Below are positions 53,712 through 62,830 of a DNA stretch of 64,000 bases, piece after piece. The translations under genes were made by a program, and so were the position numbers. The first letter of the stretch is position 1, and each line of letters starts with the position of its first letter. The notes under the pieces were generated by a model. That model saw only the letters and a program-made list of their open reading frames with translations, had not been told where the DNA came from and searched no databases. This stretch comes from Meghimatium bilineatum (lineage: Eukaryota; Mollusca; Gastropoda; Stylommatophora; Philomycidae): contig CM067306.1 of NCBI GenBank assembly GCA_034231615.1, positions 32,853,363 to 32,917,362 on the forward strand, read 5' to 3'.

Positions 53712-53965
53712 TTATATACCCAGACGGTCATGGATGAACCCACTCTACCACAGATTGGGAGTTAAAGCCATCAAGCCCATCTCTAACCAGAGTTTATAAA
53801 TACCCAGATGGTCATTGATGATCCCACTCTACCACTTATTAGGTGCTGAAGCCATCAGACACCCACTTCTAACCAGAATTAATATATACCCAGATGGTCA
53901 TGAATGAACCCACTATCATTGATTAGGTACTGAAACCAGCAGGCCTACCTTTAATCAGAATCTCA
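53712..53965. repeat. ~85-bp tandem repeat, three copies
   Basis: TATACCCAGATGGTCAT starts near 53715, 53800 and 53885. Each copy contains GAACCCACTCTACCAC and CCATCA-ACC words. Divergence ~20%. Confidence 0.85.
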
Positions 53966-54118
53966 TGCAAAGAATTTGGAATCTCCATTATTCTCCGTAA
54001 CATTTACAGAGAAGAGTGACAAGAAATTTCTAAGTGGTTAAGAAATGGTTAAGTGCCATGTTGTTAATTACAATATTGTTCCAGGAGATTCCAAACTTGT
54101 GACTTCCTCTTCTCATCT

Positions 54119-54668
54119 GCAGTTTAACATATCTACACAGCAAGTTCAGCTTTTTTGATAAATTCTGCTGTATTTGTAAGCTTCTCAAGGCTCCCATTCA
54201 GTTTAACATGTCTACACAGCAAGTTCAGCTTTTTTGATAAATACTGCTGTATTTGTAAGCTTCTCAAGGCTCCCATTCAGTTTAACATGTCTACACAGCA
54301 AGTTCAGCTTTTTTGATAAATTCTGCTGTATTTGTAAGCTTCTCAAGGCTCCCATTCAGTTTAACATGTCTACACAGCATCTAGTTTTCTTGATAATCGC
54401 TGCTGTATTTGTAAGCTTCTCAAGGCTCCCATTCAGTTTAACATGTCTACACAGCATCTAGTTTTCTTGATAATCGCTGCTGTATTTGTAAGCTTCTCAA
54501 GGCTCCCATTCAGTTTAACATGTCTACACAGCATCTAGTTTTCTTGATAATCGCTGCTGTATTTGTAAGCTTCTCACGGCTCCCATTCAGTTTAACATGT
54601 CTACACAGCATCTGGTTTTCTTGATAATCGCTGCTGTATTTGAAAGCTCCTTAATGCTCTCACATATT
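54119..54668. repeat. 77/79-bp array derived from a LINE 3' end
   Basis: AGTTTAACATGTCTACACAG starts at 54121, 54200, 54279, 54358, 54435, 54512 and 54589. The first three units are 79 bp, the next three 77 bp (AGTTCAGCTTTTTTGATAAA vs ATCTAGTTTTCTTGATAATC), so two subtypes amplified in succession. The unit matches the last ~80 bp of the RNase H LINE coding end (46838-46910) and the triplicated 18500-18730 segment. Confidence 0.92.
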
Positions 54669-54804
54669 TTAACATGTTTCTACCAACCTCATCATATGCA
54701 CACAAAGAGCACATCTCTGTACCAACTTCATCATATGCACACAAAGAGCACATCTCTGTACCAACCTTATCACATGCACACAATGAACACATCTCTCTAC
54801 CAAC
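54669..54804 (-). repeat. WASHC2: 39-40-bp array duplicating the exon's 5' splice site
   Basis: The boundary words TACCAAC|CTCATCAT (plus strand) occur at 54805 (true donor), 54766, 54727 and 54687. On the minus strand these are GATGAG|GTTGGT, GATAAG|GTTGGT, GATGAA|GTTGGT and GATGAG|GTTGGT. The intervening sequence is open and encodes VGREMCSLCACDK, VGTEMCSLCAYDE and VGTEMCSLCAYDE. Use of the second or third donor adds 39 or 78 nt in frame; the fourth (118 nt) shifts frame. Confidence 0.93.
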
Positions 54805-54917
54805 CTCATCATCATTATCATCATCATCAAAGATTCCTTTGCTGCCAGAAAACAAGCCTCCAGACGTGCCAAAGAGGGCATCCTCATCTGTTCTCTCACT
54901 CTCCCCAAACAAATCAC
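54805..54917 (-). CDS. WASHC2: WASHC2 exon, DLFGE / GGLFSGSKGIFDDDD
   Basis: A 113 bp exon. The acceptor is TTTTTTCAATAATAG and the donor is GATGAG|GTTGGT. It enters in phase 1 and leaves in phase 0. It encodes (G)DLFGESERTDEDALFGTS, then GGLFSGSKGIFDDDDNDDE. The block T-D-E-D-x-x-(L/P)-F-G-x-x-G-G-L-F-S-G-x-K-G-(L/I)-F-D-D is almost identical to a segment of vertebrate FAM21, the strongest single identification in the window. The donor is a weak GTTGGT and is repeated three more times downstream, so 5' splice-site choice may vary. Confidence 0.95.
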
Positions 54918-55114
54918 CTATTATTGAAAAAAGAACATCATTCATTCTTAACATTTATTTAATGCCTTTTTGTAAGCTCATTTAACTAAATTACATCAAT
55001 CTTCTTACACTCACTTACCCCTTACTTCATATGTACTCTGACCCCAAACTTTCTATAACTTACAGCCTCCTAAATTCTCACATGATCCCTCCTGCTTCCA
55101 GTATTATTACAAAC

Positions 55115-55400
55115 CTAGGTCACCCGGGTGTTGCCAGGGCCCAAAAGGGGAGCAAAGAATAGCAACACTGTTTACCTTCCATGCATGTCATAAGAGACGA
55201 CTAAGGAGGTTATGGGATGGAGCTGGCTATTCCATCCCATATAGGGTCAGTGACCAAAGCCCTGCTGAAGTCGGTTGTGTCAGGCTGAAGGGTGCAGATA
55301 TCGCAGCAATGCTGTAAACCATGACACAATGCATTCCGTTCTCTGGACTACATCCTGCTAATCTGCAGGAGTTTGAGAACGAATGCAGAAGAAGAAGATA
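55115..55400 (+). mobile_element. SINE family A, good copy
   Basis: Native orientation: GTTGCCAGGGCCCAAAAGGG, GAGCAAAGAATAGCAACACT, CATGCATGTCATAAGAGACG, GGAGGTTATGGGATGGAGCT, AGTCGGTTGTGTCAGGCTGA, CATGACACAATGCATTCCGT, CTCTGGACTACATCCTGCTA, GTTTGAGAACGAATGCAGAA, GAAGAAG. Defines family length near 285 bp. Confidence 0.88.
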
Positions 55401-55479
55401 TTACAAACCCCAAACTTCCTGCAATCTCATACACCCACTCTCATACATAGGGTGTCTACAAAGTCAAAGTTCACTCATT

Positions 55480-56010
55480 TACATTGGTGGTGGTAAAGAC
55501 CCTATTCTGATACAGACACAGATTCGTAGGACAGGTCATGTGGTACGATCATCAACTGTCAAAGATATTTCTCTATGGTGGAGTTACAGAAGGGTATACA
55601 TCTTCAAGATGACCATAATAAGTGCTACAAGGATTCATTAAAGATCTCACTGAAAGCCTTTGAAATAGACCAAGATACATGGGAAGAACTTGAATGAAAT
55701 AGAGCTACATGTCGCTCTATAGTTTTAAAAAAAGTGTATAATCTTGTGAAAAGAGGAGAAATGCAGCAGCTCAACAACAGAGAGCAGCTAGAAAGTCACA
55801 GGTAGACCAAAAACTATCTACAGTGGTCATCCCATGTTCGAACTGTCCAAGAATATTTGTGGCCAGAATGGGACTTTTCAGCAATCTATGAACTCATAGT
55901 CATGGACATAGCTCTAACTGATTTTCAAAATGGATGTAAGAAATTGTCATCATCCTCATGTGATGGACGAACAACAACATTGGTGATCACACTACTTCAT
56001 ATGAATTGTG
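55480..56010 (+). mobile_element. LINE 3' end with C-x2-C...GLFSNL-TH block
   Basis: Plus strand, several frames: RRTGHVVRSSTV, CYKDSLKISLKAFEIDQDTW then EELE, NLVKRGEMQQLNNREQ, VVIPCSNCPRIFVARMGLFS, and the 3' UTR CATGTGATGGACGAACAAC. Standard order of the LINE tail seen also at 14886-15305, 51820-52280 and 61410-62050. Dead. Confidence 0.8.
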
Positions 56011-56239
56011 ATCATTTAGTGTGTATCTGTGTGACATCATTGCATAGTGACTTCATAGATATGCAGTACTTTCACCGAACACACCTTATACTCTAAATAA
56101 CATCCAAATATCACAAACTATTATAACCTCCAAAGACTTACACTATTTACCTTCCATATTTATACAGAACCACCGCTCTCTACACTCTCACTACACTTAA
56201 ATGAATTATGACCACCAACACTTAAAGATAACTCATAGC

Positions 56240-57050
56240 TGCATGCACTTCAAGAAACTAATGACTGCCCACACTTGGCTGAGTTTATCAATGCCCAAAC
56301 TTTACTTATCTTATGACTACCCACACTTGACTGAGTAATCAATGCCAAAATGTGATTTATCTTGAGACTGCCCACACTTGGCTGAGTTTATCAATGTCCA
56401 AATATGTCTTATTTTATGACTGTCCACACTTGACTGAGTTTATCAATGCCCAAACTTGACATCTTAAGACTGTCCATGCTTAACTGAGTTTATCAATGCC
56501 AAAACATGATTATCCTATGACTGCCCACACCTGACTTATCTTATGACTAACCATGCTCGACTGAGTTTATCAATGACCACACCTGACTTATGACTAACCA
56601 TGCTCGACTGAGTTTATCAATGACCACACCTGACTTATCTTATGACTAACCATGCTCGACTGAATTTATCAATGATCACACCTGACTTATCTTATGACTA
56701 ACCATGCTCGACTGAGTTTATCAATGACCACACCTGACTTATGACTAACCATGCTCGACTGAGTTTATCAATGATCACACCTGACTTATCTTATGACTAA
56801 CCATGCTCGACTGAATTTATCAATGATCACACCTGACTTATCTTTTGACTAACCATGCTCGACTGAGTTTATCAATGACCACACCTGACTTATCTTATGA
56901 CTAACCATGCTCGACTGAGTTTATCAATGATCACACCTGACTTATCTTATGACTAACCATGCTCGACTGAGTTTATCAATGACCACACCTGACTTATCTT
57001 ATGACTAACCATGCTCGACTGAATTTCTTCTCAATGCCCACACTTGACTT
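56240..57050. repeat. 47/52-bp minisatellite
   Basis: About ten good and several degenerate copies of CTTATCTTATGACTAACCAT plus GCTCGACTGAGTTTATCAATGACCACACCTGA. GACTAACC spacing alternates between 52 and 47 bp because some units lack TTATC. It ends ~50 bp from the donor of exon 57100-57213. Confidence 0.92.
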
Positions 57051-57099
57051 AACATATGACTACTTATGTTTGACTGAGATGATGACTTAAAGAACAAAC

Positions 57100-57213
57100 C
57101 TTCTTCATCAATCCTAGAGTGTTTGCCTTTTCCCTTTCCTTTATCTATCTTTTCTCCAGCATGTTCTTTATCATGCTTCTTCCTTGTACTGTCTTTGTGA
57201 TGTTTTTCCTTAG
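57100..57213 (-). CDS. WASHC2: WASHC2 basic linker exon
   Basis: A 114 bp exon. The acceptor is TTTTTTTGTCCCCAG and the donor is GAAG|GTTTGT; phase 1 at both ends. It encodes (T)KEKHHKDSTRKKHDKEHAGE, then KIDKGKGKGKHSRIDEEG. Lys/His-rich, ending in an acidic turn, and placed as the K-E-K-K-E-R-R...D-D-E-E linker preceding the first LF modules in vertebrate FAM21. Low complexity, so identity rests on phase fit, position and strong acceptor. Confidence 0.82.
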
Positions 57214-57469
57214 CTGGGGACAAAAAAATACAAGTGCTTAGGAATATCAATAACAAATTAACAGCTCATTAGATCAGACATAGATACACTTCAAAATGAT
57301 GATGAGGACACACAAAATGATGATGAGGACACACAAAAAGATGATGAGGACACTGAAAAAGACAATGTACATGTTCAGAGAGTGATCGAAATGAGAGTGA
57401 AGAGGATAGACAGTGTCCACCTCTCTGGAAAGACAAGAAAATAATAATAAAACCCATAATCCATCAGGG

Positions 57470-57790
57470 TCGTAGAGGTCATCATATTGAGACATAACCA
57501 GTCAGGGTTGTAAGGATGTCACATTGAGACATTTGGTATAGTACGATCTCCACTCATCTCTATGCTCTACCATGTTCATGAGTTTGGAAAACTTCACACT
57601 CTGTCCTGTCCTTGATATGTCAAGGAATGTCTTTCTCTATACAGCAATGTCTTCTTCTGGTCACCAACCTATTTTCTTCCAACCTCCACTGTACTTTGAA
57701 GAACATCTCTTGTCATCGATTGATGTCTCATCACATGCTCGTACCACCAGAGTTTACAAAGTTTCACAATTGTTAACTGTGGTTCTTTTT
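57470..57790 (-). mobile_element. LINE tail from which the 63-bp array grew
   Basis: The minus strand reads RINEVVGQKEPQLTIVKLCK, LWWYEHVMRHQSMTRDVLQS, TVEVGRKQIG, the LINE region 'R-x-N-E-L-x-G-Q...R-W-F-G-H-V-x-R-H'. It continues to VTSLQP/VRPLRP-like 3' sequence near 57480. Three short GATGATGAGGACACACAAAA units lie next to it at 57292-57360. Confidence 0.78.
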
Positions 57791-58430
57791 GACCCACTAC
57801 TTCATTAATTCTATCAAGTACAAACACATTGGTCTTATGAGAATTGTCTCTTTGACCCACTACTTCATTAATTCTATCAAGTACAAACACATTGGTCTTA
57901 TGAGAATTGTCTCTTTGACCCACTACTTCATTAATTATGTCAAGTACAAACACATTGGTCTTATGAGAATTGTCTCTTTGACCCACTACTTCATTAATTA
58001 TGTCAAGTACAAACACATTGGTCTTATGAGAATTGTCTCTTTGACCCACTACTTCATTAATTATGTCAAGTACAAACACATTGGTCTTATGAGAATTGTC
58101 TCTTTGACCCACTACTTCATTAATTATGTCAAGTACAAACACATTGGTCTTATGAGAATTGTCTCTTTGACCCACTACTTCATTAATTAGGCTATGTCAA
58201 GTACAAACACATTGGTCTTATGAGAATTGTCTCTTTGACCCACTACTTCATTAATTATGTCAAGTACAAACACATTGGTCTTATGAGAATTGTCTCTTTG
58301 ACCCACTACTTCATTAATTATGTCAAGTACAAACACATTGGTCTTATGAGAATTGTCTCTTTGACCCAGTACTTCATTAATTCTATCAAGTACAAACACA
58401 TTGGTCTTATGAGAATTGTCTTTTTGAGAC
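57791..58430 (-). repeat. 63-bp (21-residue) array of LINE coding sequence
   Basis: Ten copies, GACCCACTACTTCATTAATT at 57791, 57854, 57917, 57980, 58043, 58106, 58169, 58237, 58300 and 58363. The one irregular step (68 bp) is a 5-bp insertion at ~58188 (GGCTA). In minus sense each unit encodes INEVVGQRDNSHKTNVFVLD plus one residue, and the last runs straight into the intact LINE context RINEVVGQKEPQL. Copies are almost identical. Confidence 0.94.
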
Positions 58431-58689
58431 ATTAATACCAGAAGAACCAGCAACTATTGGGAACACTGAGCTCATATACTTTTAGATGGCTGACGGAATG
58501 GTAAGCGGAGTATTTATGGGAATACCCTTTGTTCTGTGATACTGGTTCCTAATCAAGAATATTAATAACATCAGACTGAAAAGTTCAACCAGAGATAAGA
58601 AATGTAACAGGGCAAGCAAAGGCCGCATTCTGAAAAATTAAGAATATACTGTGTCATATGCCTTTGTCAAGAGAGTTCTTCTGTGCTAT

Positions 58690-58890
58690 ATAGAGCTGGA
58701 GAACAGTATGTGTTGTATCATGGTTTAAAGTTGAGTTGTGATATCTGTGATTTTTGGCTTGACACATCCAACTTCAGTGTGGCTTCTGGATCACTTTGAC
58801 CCTCTATGGGATGATACAGCCTACTCCACAACAAAAACCTTCTTAATCATTTCTCATGACATGAATGACAAGTCATAGTTTTGTTATACA
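58690..58890 (-). mobile_element. SINE family A fragment
   Basis: GCTGGAGAACAGTATGTGTTG, TATCATGGTTTAAAGTTGAG, GACACATCCAACTTCAGTGT, CTATGGGATGATACAGCCTA. Lacks the tail. Confidence 0.7.
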
Positions 58891-58971
58891 TTCTTCAATT
58901 TTAGGTTCAGACAATACGGATGGTATAGAGATGAGATGAGGGAGTGTGATCATAGTCACTGTTGTGTCAAA

Positions 58972-59040
58972 CGAAGTATTCTTTCCAGAACATTGTCTTT
59001 CCAATGAACTCCCTGAACCTCTCTCTATTTTGGGTCAAGC
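58972..59040 (-). mobile_element. LINE 3' remnant
   Basis: GTATTCTTTCCAGAACATTG and CCAATGAACTCCCTGAACC match 15303-15360 and 25972-26035, the (F/K)KITFWKEYVKR coding end. Confidence 0.6.
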
Positions 59041-59330
59041 AGCTTGAATTTTCTTCTTCTTCGTCTTCTGCGTTCGTTCTCAAACTCCTGCAGATTCACA
59101 GGGTGTAGTCCGGAGAACGGAATGCGTTGTGTCATGGTTTACAGCATTGCTGCAATATCTGCACCTTTTGGCCTGACACATCCGACTTCAGTATGGCTTT
59201 GGGTCACTGACACTATATGGGATGGGACAGCCAACTCCATCCCATAACCTCCCTAGTCGCTTTTACGACATGCGTGGAAGGTAAACAGTGTTGCTATTCT
59301 TTGCTCCCCTTTCGGGCCCGGCAACACACA
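59041..59330 (-). mobile_element. SINE family A, full copy
   Basis: Reverse orientation: TTTTCTTCTTCTTCGTCTTC tail, TGCGTTCGTTCTCAAACTCC, GGTGTAGTCCGGAGAACGGA, ATGCGTTGTGTCATGGTTTA, GGGATGGGACAGCCAACTCC, CTCCCCTTTCGGGCCCGGCA. It retains the CpGs, so it is the best copy here. It abuts a LINE tail at 59331. Confidence 0.9.
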
Positions 59331-59765
59331 GGCGAAGCATTTTCTAATAACATATTCATGTTATCTTTAATGTCGTCAGTCCATCTTCTTCTTGGTCTGC
59401 CTTTTCTCCTTTTACACAGTGCTCTGCCCTCCATAAATTGCCTTTCTAAACAGTCATGTCTCTTTATATGGCCAAACATGTGTAGTTTTCTTTTTGTTAA
59501 TGTGTTTAATAATCAACATTCTGCCATCTTCAATGTGTTTATAATGTCAGAGTTTCCCATTTTTTCCCTCCATGAGATTCTAAGTATCTTTCTGTAACAT
59601 TTCATCTCATAGGCGTTGATCTTCTTTGCCACTTGTTTATTTAGGGTCCATGTTTCACAGTCGTGTGCTGCAACCGGAAAAACAAAAGTTCTTAACATTA
59701 GCAGTTTCGTTTCCTTCTGTTGTTTTTTCAATTGTGTTATTTTACAATATACCATTGCCAATCTC
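59331..59765 (-). mobile_element. LINE tail with one in-frame stop
   Basis: The minus strand reads LLMLRTFVFPVAAHDCETWT, LNKQVAKKINAYEMKCYRKI, LRISWREKMGNSDIINTLKM, then a TGA after AEC, then in the same frame LHMFGHIKRHDCLERQFMEG and RRKGRPRRRWTDDIKDNMNM. Only that single stop (59513-59515) breaks about 150 codons, so the copy is comparatively young. RT catalytic core is absent. Confidence 0.85.
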
Positions 59766-59818
59766 CTTCTTATCTCTACGATGCAGTATTGTATTGATAA
59801 ATTTAAAAAAACACTTAC

Positions 59819-59960
59819 TCTTTTGTTCCACAGAATTCACTTTATGATCATCATCTTCACCTTCATCCCCCCACAATGTATCAGATGGTTGTTTGGATGC
59901 AGCAAGACCGAGTCGAGAAGACAGTTCTGATGTAAAGTCTTTGTGGATGCCTCCTGAAGG
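59819..59960 (-). CDS. WASHC2: WASHC2 exon, DFTSELSSRLGL block
   Basis: A 142 bp exon. The acceptor is TTTTATTTGTTCAG and the donor is AAAAGA|GTAAGT. It enters in phase 0 and leaves in phase 1. It encodes PSGGIHKDFTSELSSRLGLA, ASKQPSDTLWGDEGEDDDHK and VNSVEQK. F-x-x-E-L-x-x-(R/K)-(L/I) corresponds to the S-F-A-D-E-L-A-A-R-I segment of vertebrate FAM21 just before the LFa region, with an acidic GDEGEDDD run following. Order and phase agree with the following basic linker exon. Confidence 0.88.
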
Positions 59961-60729
59961 CTGAACAAATAAAATCCACCACATTTTGTTAAATAAAAAT
60001 TTGTACAGAAATTATATCCATAAAATGCCAGTAGAAATATGAGATGACATTATATAACATGGAATGACAGTATGAGTTGACATTAGAGATATCATATAAC
60101 AATAGAGACTTCAGTTCTGTTTACTGATGTCTGGTTTGTCTTAACTCTAATCACTTTCATCATATCAATCATATATGATTGATGGCACCCATGACATTTT
60201 TGATATCCCAGATGATCATTTTTGTTCATCAAATTTGACTTTTTTTTAAATTTAAAATTAGTAACTAATAGTTAAATTTATGATTCCAACTTTTAAAATG
60301 TTAATATTTCAGCATTTTAAACATTTAACACACATCATTCCAAACTTATGTCTCTCCTTTTTTTCGAATGCATCACAGTTTTCACTAACATTCTAGTCCT
60401 AGTCCGCAATGTAAGTTCACAATTTATAACAGATATCACACATACACCAACAAAACATACATCATTACATTCAGTAAGCATTCCTTTATTTCCACCAAAA
60501 TTATACATACAGCTTTAACAACAAAAAGTTATTGCATTTTCCAAATACCTTCCCTGAAATGCATGTAAGGGCAAAAAAGACTGCAGTGGAAGGTGAAAAT
60601 TACACATTTTAATGCGGCGTGGTGAAGGCTAATATTAAGACTATGCATTCAGACTTATGTAGAATGCCCAGGGGCATGTAACTGTTAAGAATTAAGGCAT
60701 CAGGGCAAGATATCTCTAAACCAGACCTT
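59961..60729. other. Intron, AT-rich, unrecognised
   Basis: No repeats or coding signals. Confidence 0.4.
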
Positions 60730-60945
60730 TCTATGTGCCTAATAGACAGTGGTGTTCAGCACTTTCTATGTGCCTAATAGACAGTGGTGTTCAGCACTTT
60801 CTATGTGCCTAATAGACAGTGGTGTTCAGCACTTTCTATGTGCCTAATAGACAGTGGTGTTCAGCACTTTCTATGTGCCTAATAGACAGTGGTGTTCAGC
60901 ACTTTCTATGTGCCTAATAGACAGTGGTGTTCAGCACTTTCTATG
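60730..60945. repeat. 35-bp minisatellite, six to seven copies
   Basis: CAGTGGTGTTCAGCACTTTC plus TATGTGCCTAATAGA repeats at exact 35-bp spacing (60747, 60782, 60817, 60852, 60887, 60922). Copies are nearly identical. Confidence 0.95.
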
Positions 60946-61189
60946 TTTCTGTGATCCAACCTTTTTCCTCAGATGTCCCTTGTCCCTGAAACCATGGATT
61001 CTAAATAACATTGTTGTTGTTTGTCCATCACATCACTTAATGATCATCATCATTCATTACATCAATTTTATGAAATTTAGTTAAACGTATGACCTTGTCT
61101 ATAAGTTTGTCTATCTGTCTATCTATTGATCAACAATGAGATATTCGTCAATAAATAAACAATGATAAGAACAACACAAACTTCCAGAT

Positions 61190-61410
61190 GCCATGTCAAA
61201 ACTATTCATATTAGAAGAACTAAAAGTATCTATAAGGAAATTAAAGGATAGAAAATCACCAGGACCAAACAATGTCACAGATGAAATGCTTAAGAACCTA
61301 GGACAGGCAGCAATTTACAAATTACTACAGATATACAACTATAGTTGGGAAACAGGCAATGTAACAGTCGTGGAGAGAAATGTTCATGTGTCCTATCATA
61401 AAGAAAGGCA
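61190..61410 (+). mobile_element. LINE reverse transcriptase N-terminal fragment
   Basis: The plus strand reads LEELKVSIRKLKDRKSPGPN, NVTDEMLKNLGQAAIYKLLQ and IYNYSWETGNV, the conserved 'A-I-x-x-L-K...K-S-P-G-P-D-x-(V/I)-x-x-E-M-L-K' start of LINE RT. It is cut off at ~61410, where an opposite-strand LINE tail begins. Confidence 0.85.
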
Positions 61411-62050
61411 AGGACAAACAGAAGCCAGTTTGTAGGTGTCTGATAAGCTCTATGATGGCTCTAAAGGTCCTTGGACAGTTTGGACATGGGATCATTACTT
61501 TCAATGGTGCTTGAACTGCCCGTAACTTTCTAGCTAGTCTTGGCTGTTGAACTGCTGCATTTATCATTTTTTCAACCAATGGTGCGCCTTTTTATTGCAG
61601 AGTATCATATTCTCTCGATTTTGATTCGAATCTTCTCATGTGTCATGGTTTATGTTCAATTTCCATGATATATCTTTAATGAGACCTTGTAATGTTTATT
61701 TTTTCCATCATGAGAGCTCACACCCTTATTTATCTCTCCATAGAGAAGTATTTTTGATAGACAGTAATCTAGCATATGTACTACATGACCTGCCCAATGA
61801 ATTCCAGAATAGTAGGATCAGAATAGTAGCACTGCTAGGGATACTAGCTTTTTCATGGACATTGGTATTCAGAATTTTATATTGCCATTCGATGTTTATC
61901 ACCTTTCTGAGATAAATTGTGTGAAAGTGATTGAGCTTTCTTATGTGATACCTATATAATGTCCATGTTTCACCAGCATACAACAGCACTGGAAGAGTCA
62001 CTGATCTGTTAGTTGTTAGATGGTAGTGCAGGCATGAATCAGACACTAGA
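61410..62050 (-). mobile_element. LINE reverse transcriptase C-terminal remnant
   Basis: Minus strand: TLPVLLYAGETWTLYRYHIR, KLNHFHTIYLRKVINIEWQY, NTNVHEKASIPSSATIL (61990-61810), then VQAPLKVMIPCPNCPRTFRA and IIELIRHLQT (61500-61440), a C-x2-C...H-x3-(H) block. Its 3' end meets the plus-strand RT fragment head-on and its upstream end stops 30 bp from exon 62081-62185's donor. Confidence 0.82.
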
Positions 62051-62080
62051 GTAGATAAGAAGAAAGAAATAAATACTCAC

Positions 62081-62185
62081 TCCTGCTTTCTGTTCTTCCT
62101 CCTCAGAATGTAAGACATCACTGTCATCCTCCGATATCTTTTTTCCTTTTTTAGCATAAAACATTTCCTCATCGCTGTTATCATC
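62081..62185 (-). CDS. WASHC2: WASHC2 acidic exon (first in window)
   Basis: A 35-codon exon, phase 0 at both ends. The acceptor is TTTCATAAACAG before GAT GAT AAC and the donor is GGA|GTGAGT. It encodes DDNSDEEMFYAKKGKKISED, then DSDVLHSEEEQKAG. It corresponds to the acidic D/E-rich stretch between the FAM21 head and the first LFa repeats. MFYAKK is an M-F variant. The sequence alone is low complexity; strand, splice sites and phase continuity with the PSGGIHKDF exon carry the call. Upstream exons encoding the head lie beyond 64000. Confidence 0.75.
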
Positions 62186-62339
62186 CTGTTTATGAAACAT
62201 AAAATATTTATTTCAGACAGCAGTAAAATTTATGGAAAAAAATTTGCCTAATCAAATATATCTATATTCTTTCAGCATCAATTACAGTGTATAGGGCCGA
62301 AACCAGTGCTCTCTAATTTGAGTGATGTGATACTATAGA

Positions 62340-62830
62340 CAAGACAGATTATTAGATCAGACAGAAATTTGTGGACAAGATAGTTTATTAGATCAGACAA
62401 CAGGTCCATAGGTAAGATATTAGATTAATAAATCAGAGAAAAAGTCAGTAGACAAGACAGATTAGACAGACAACAGGTTAATATTTAAATTATTAGATCA
62501 GACAAAAAAGCTAATATATAAATAGATTAATAGATCAAACAACAGGTCAATAGATAAATAGATTCTTAGATCAGACAAAAAAGTCACAACAGATAAATTA
62601 TATCAGACAAAAAAAAGTCATACATAAATAGATTAGACAAAAAAGTCAATAGATAAATAGATTTTGAGATCAGACAACAAGTCAATAGGGAAGATAGAAA
62701 GTGATAGAATATTAGATCAGCTAATAGATAAATTGTTAGATTGGACAGCAGATCAATAGATAAATAGATTATTAGATTAGACAAAAAAGTCATACATAAA
62801 TAGATAAAAAATTGATTATTAGATCAGATG
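62340..62830. repeat. ~35-bp degenerate AT-rich array
   Basis: About 14 copies of GATTATTAGATCAGACAACA plus GGTCAATAGATAAATA. Confidence 0.88.
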
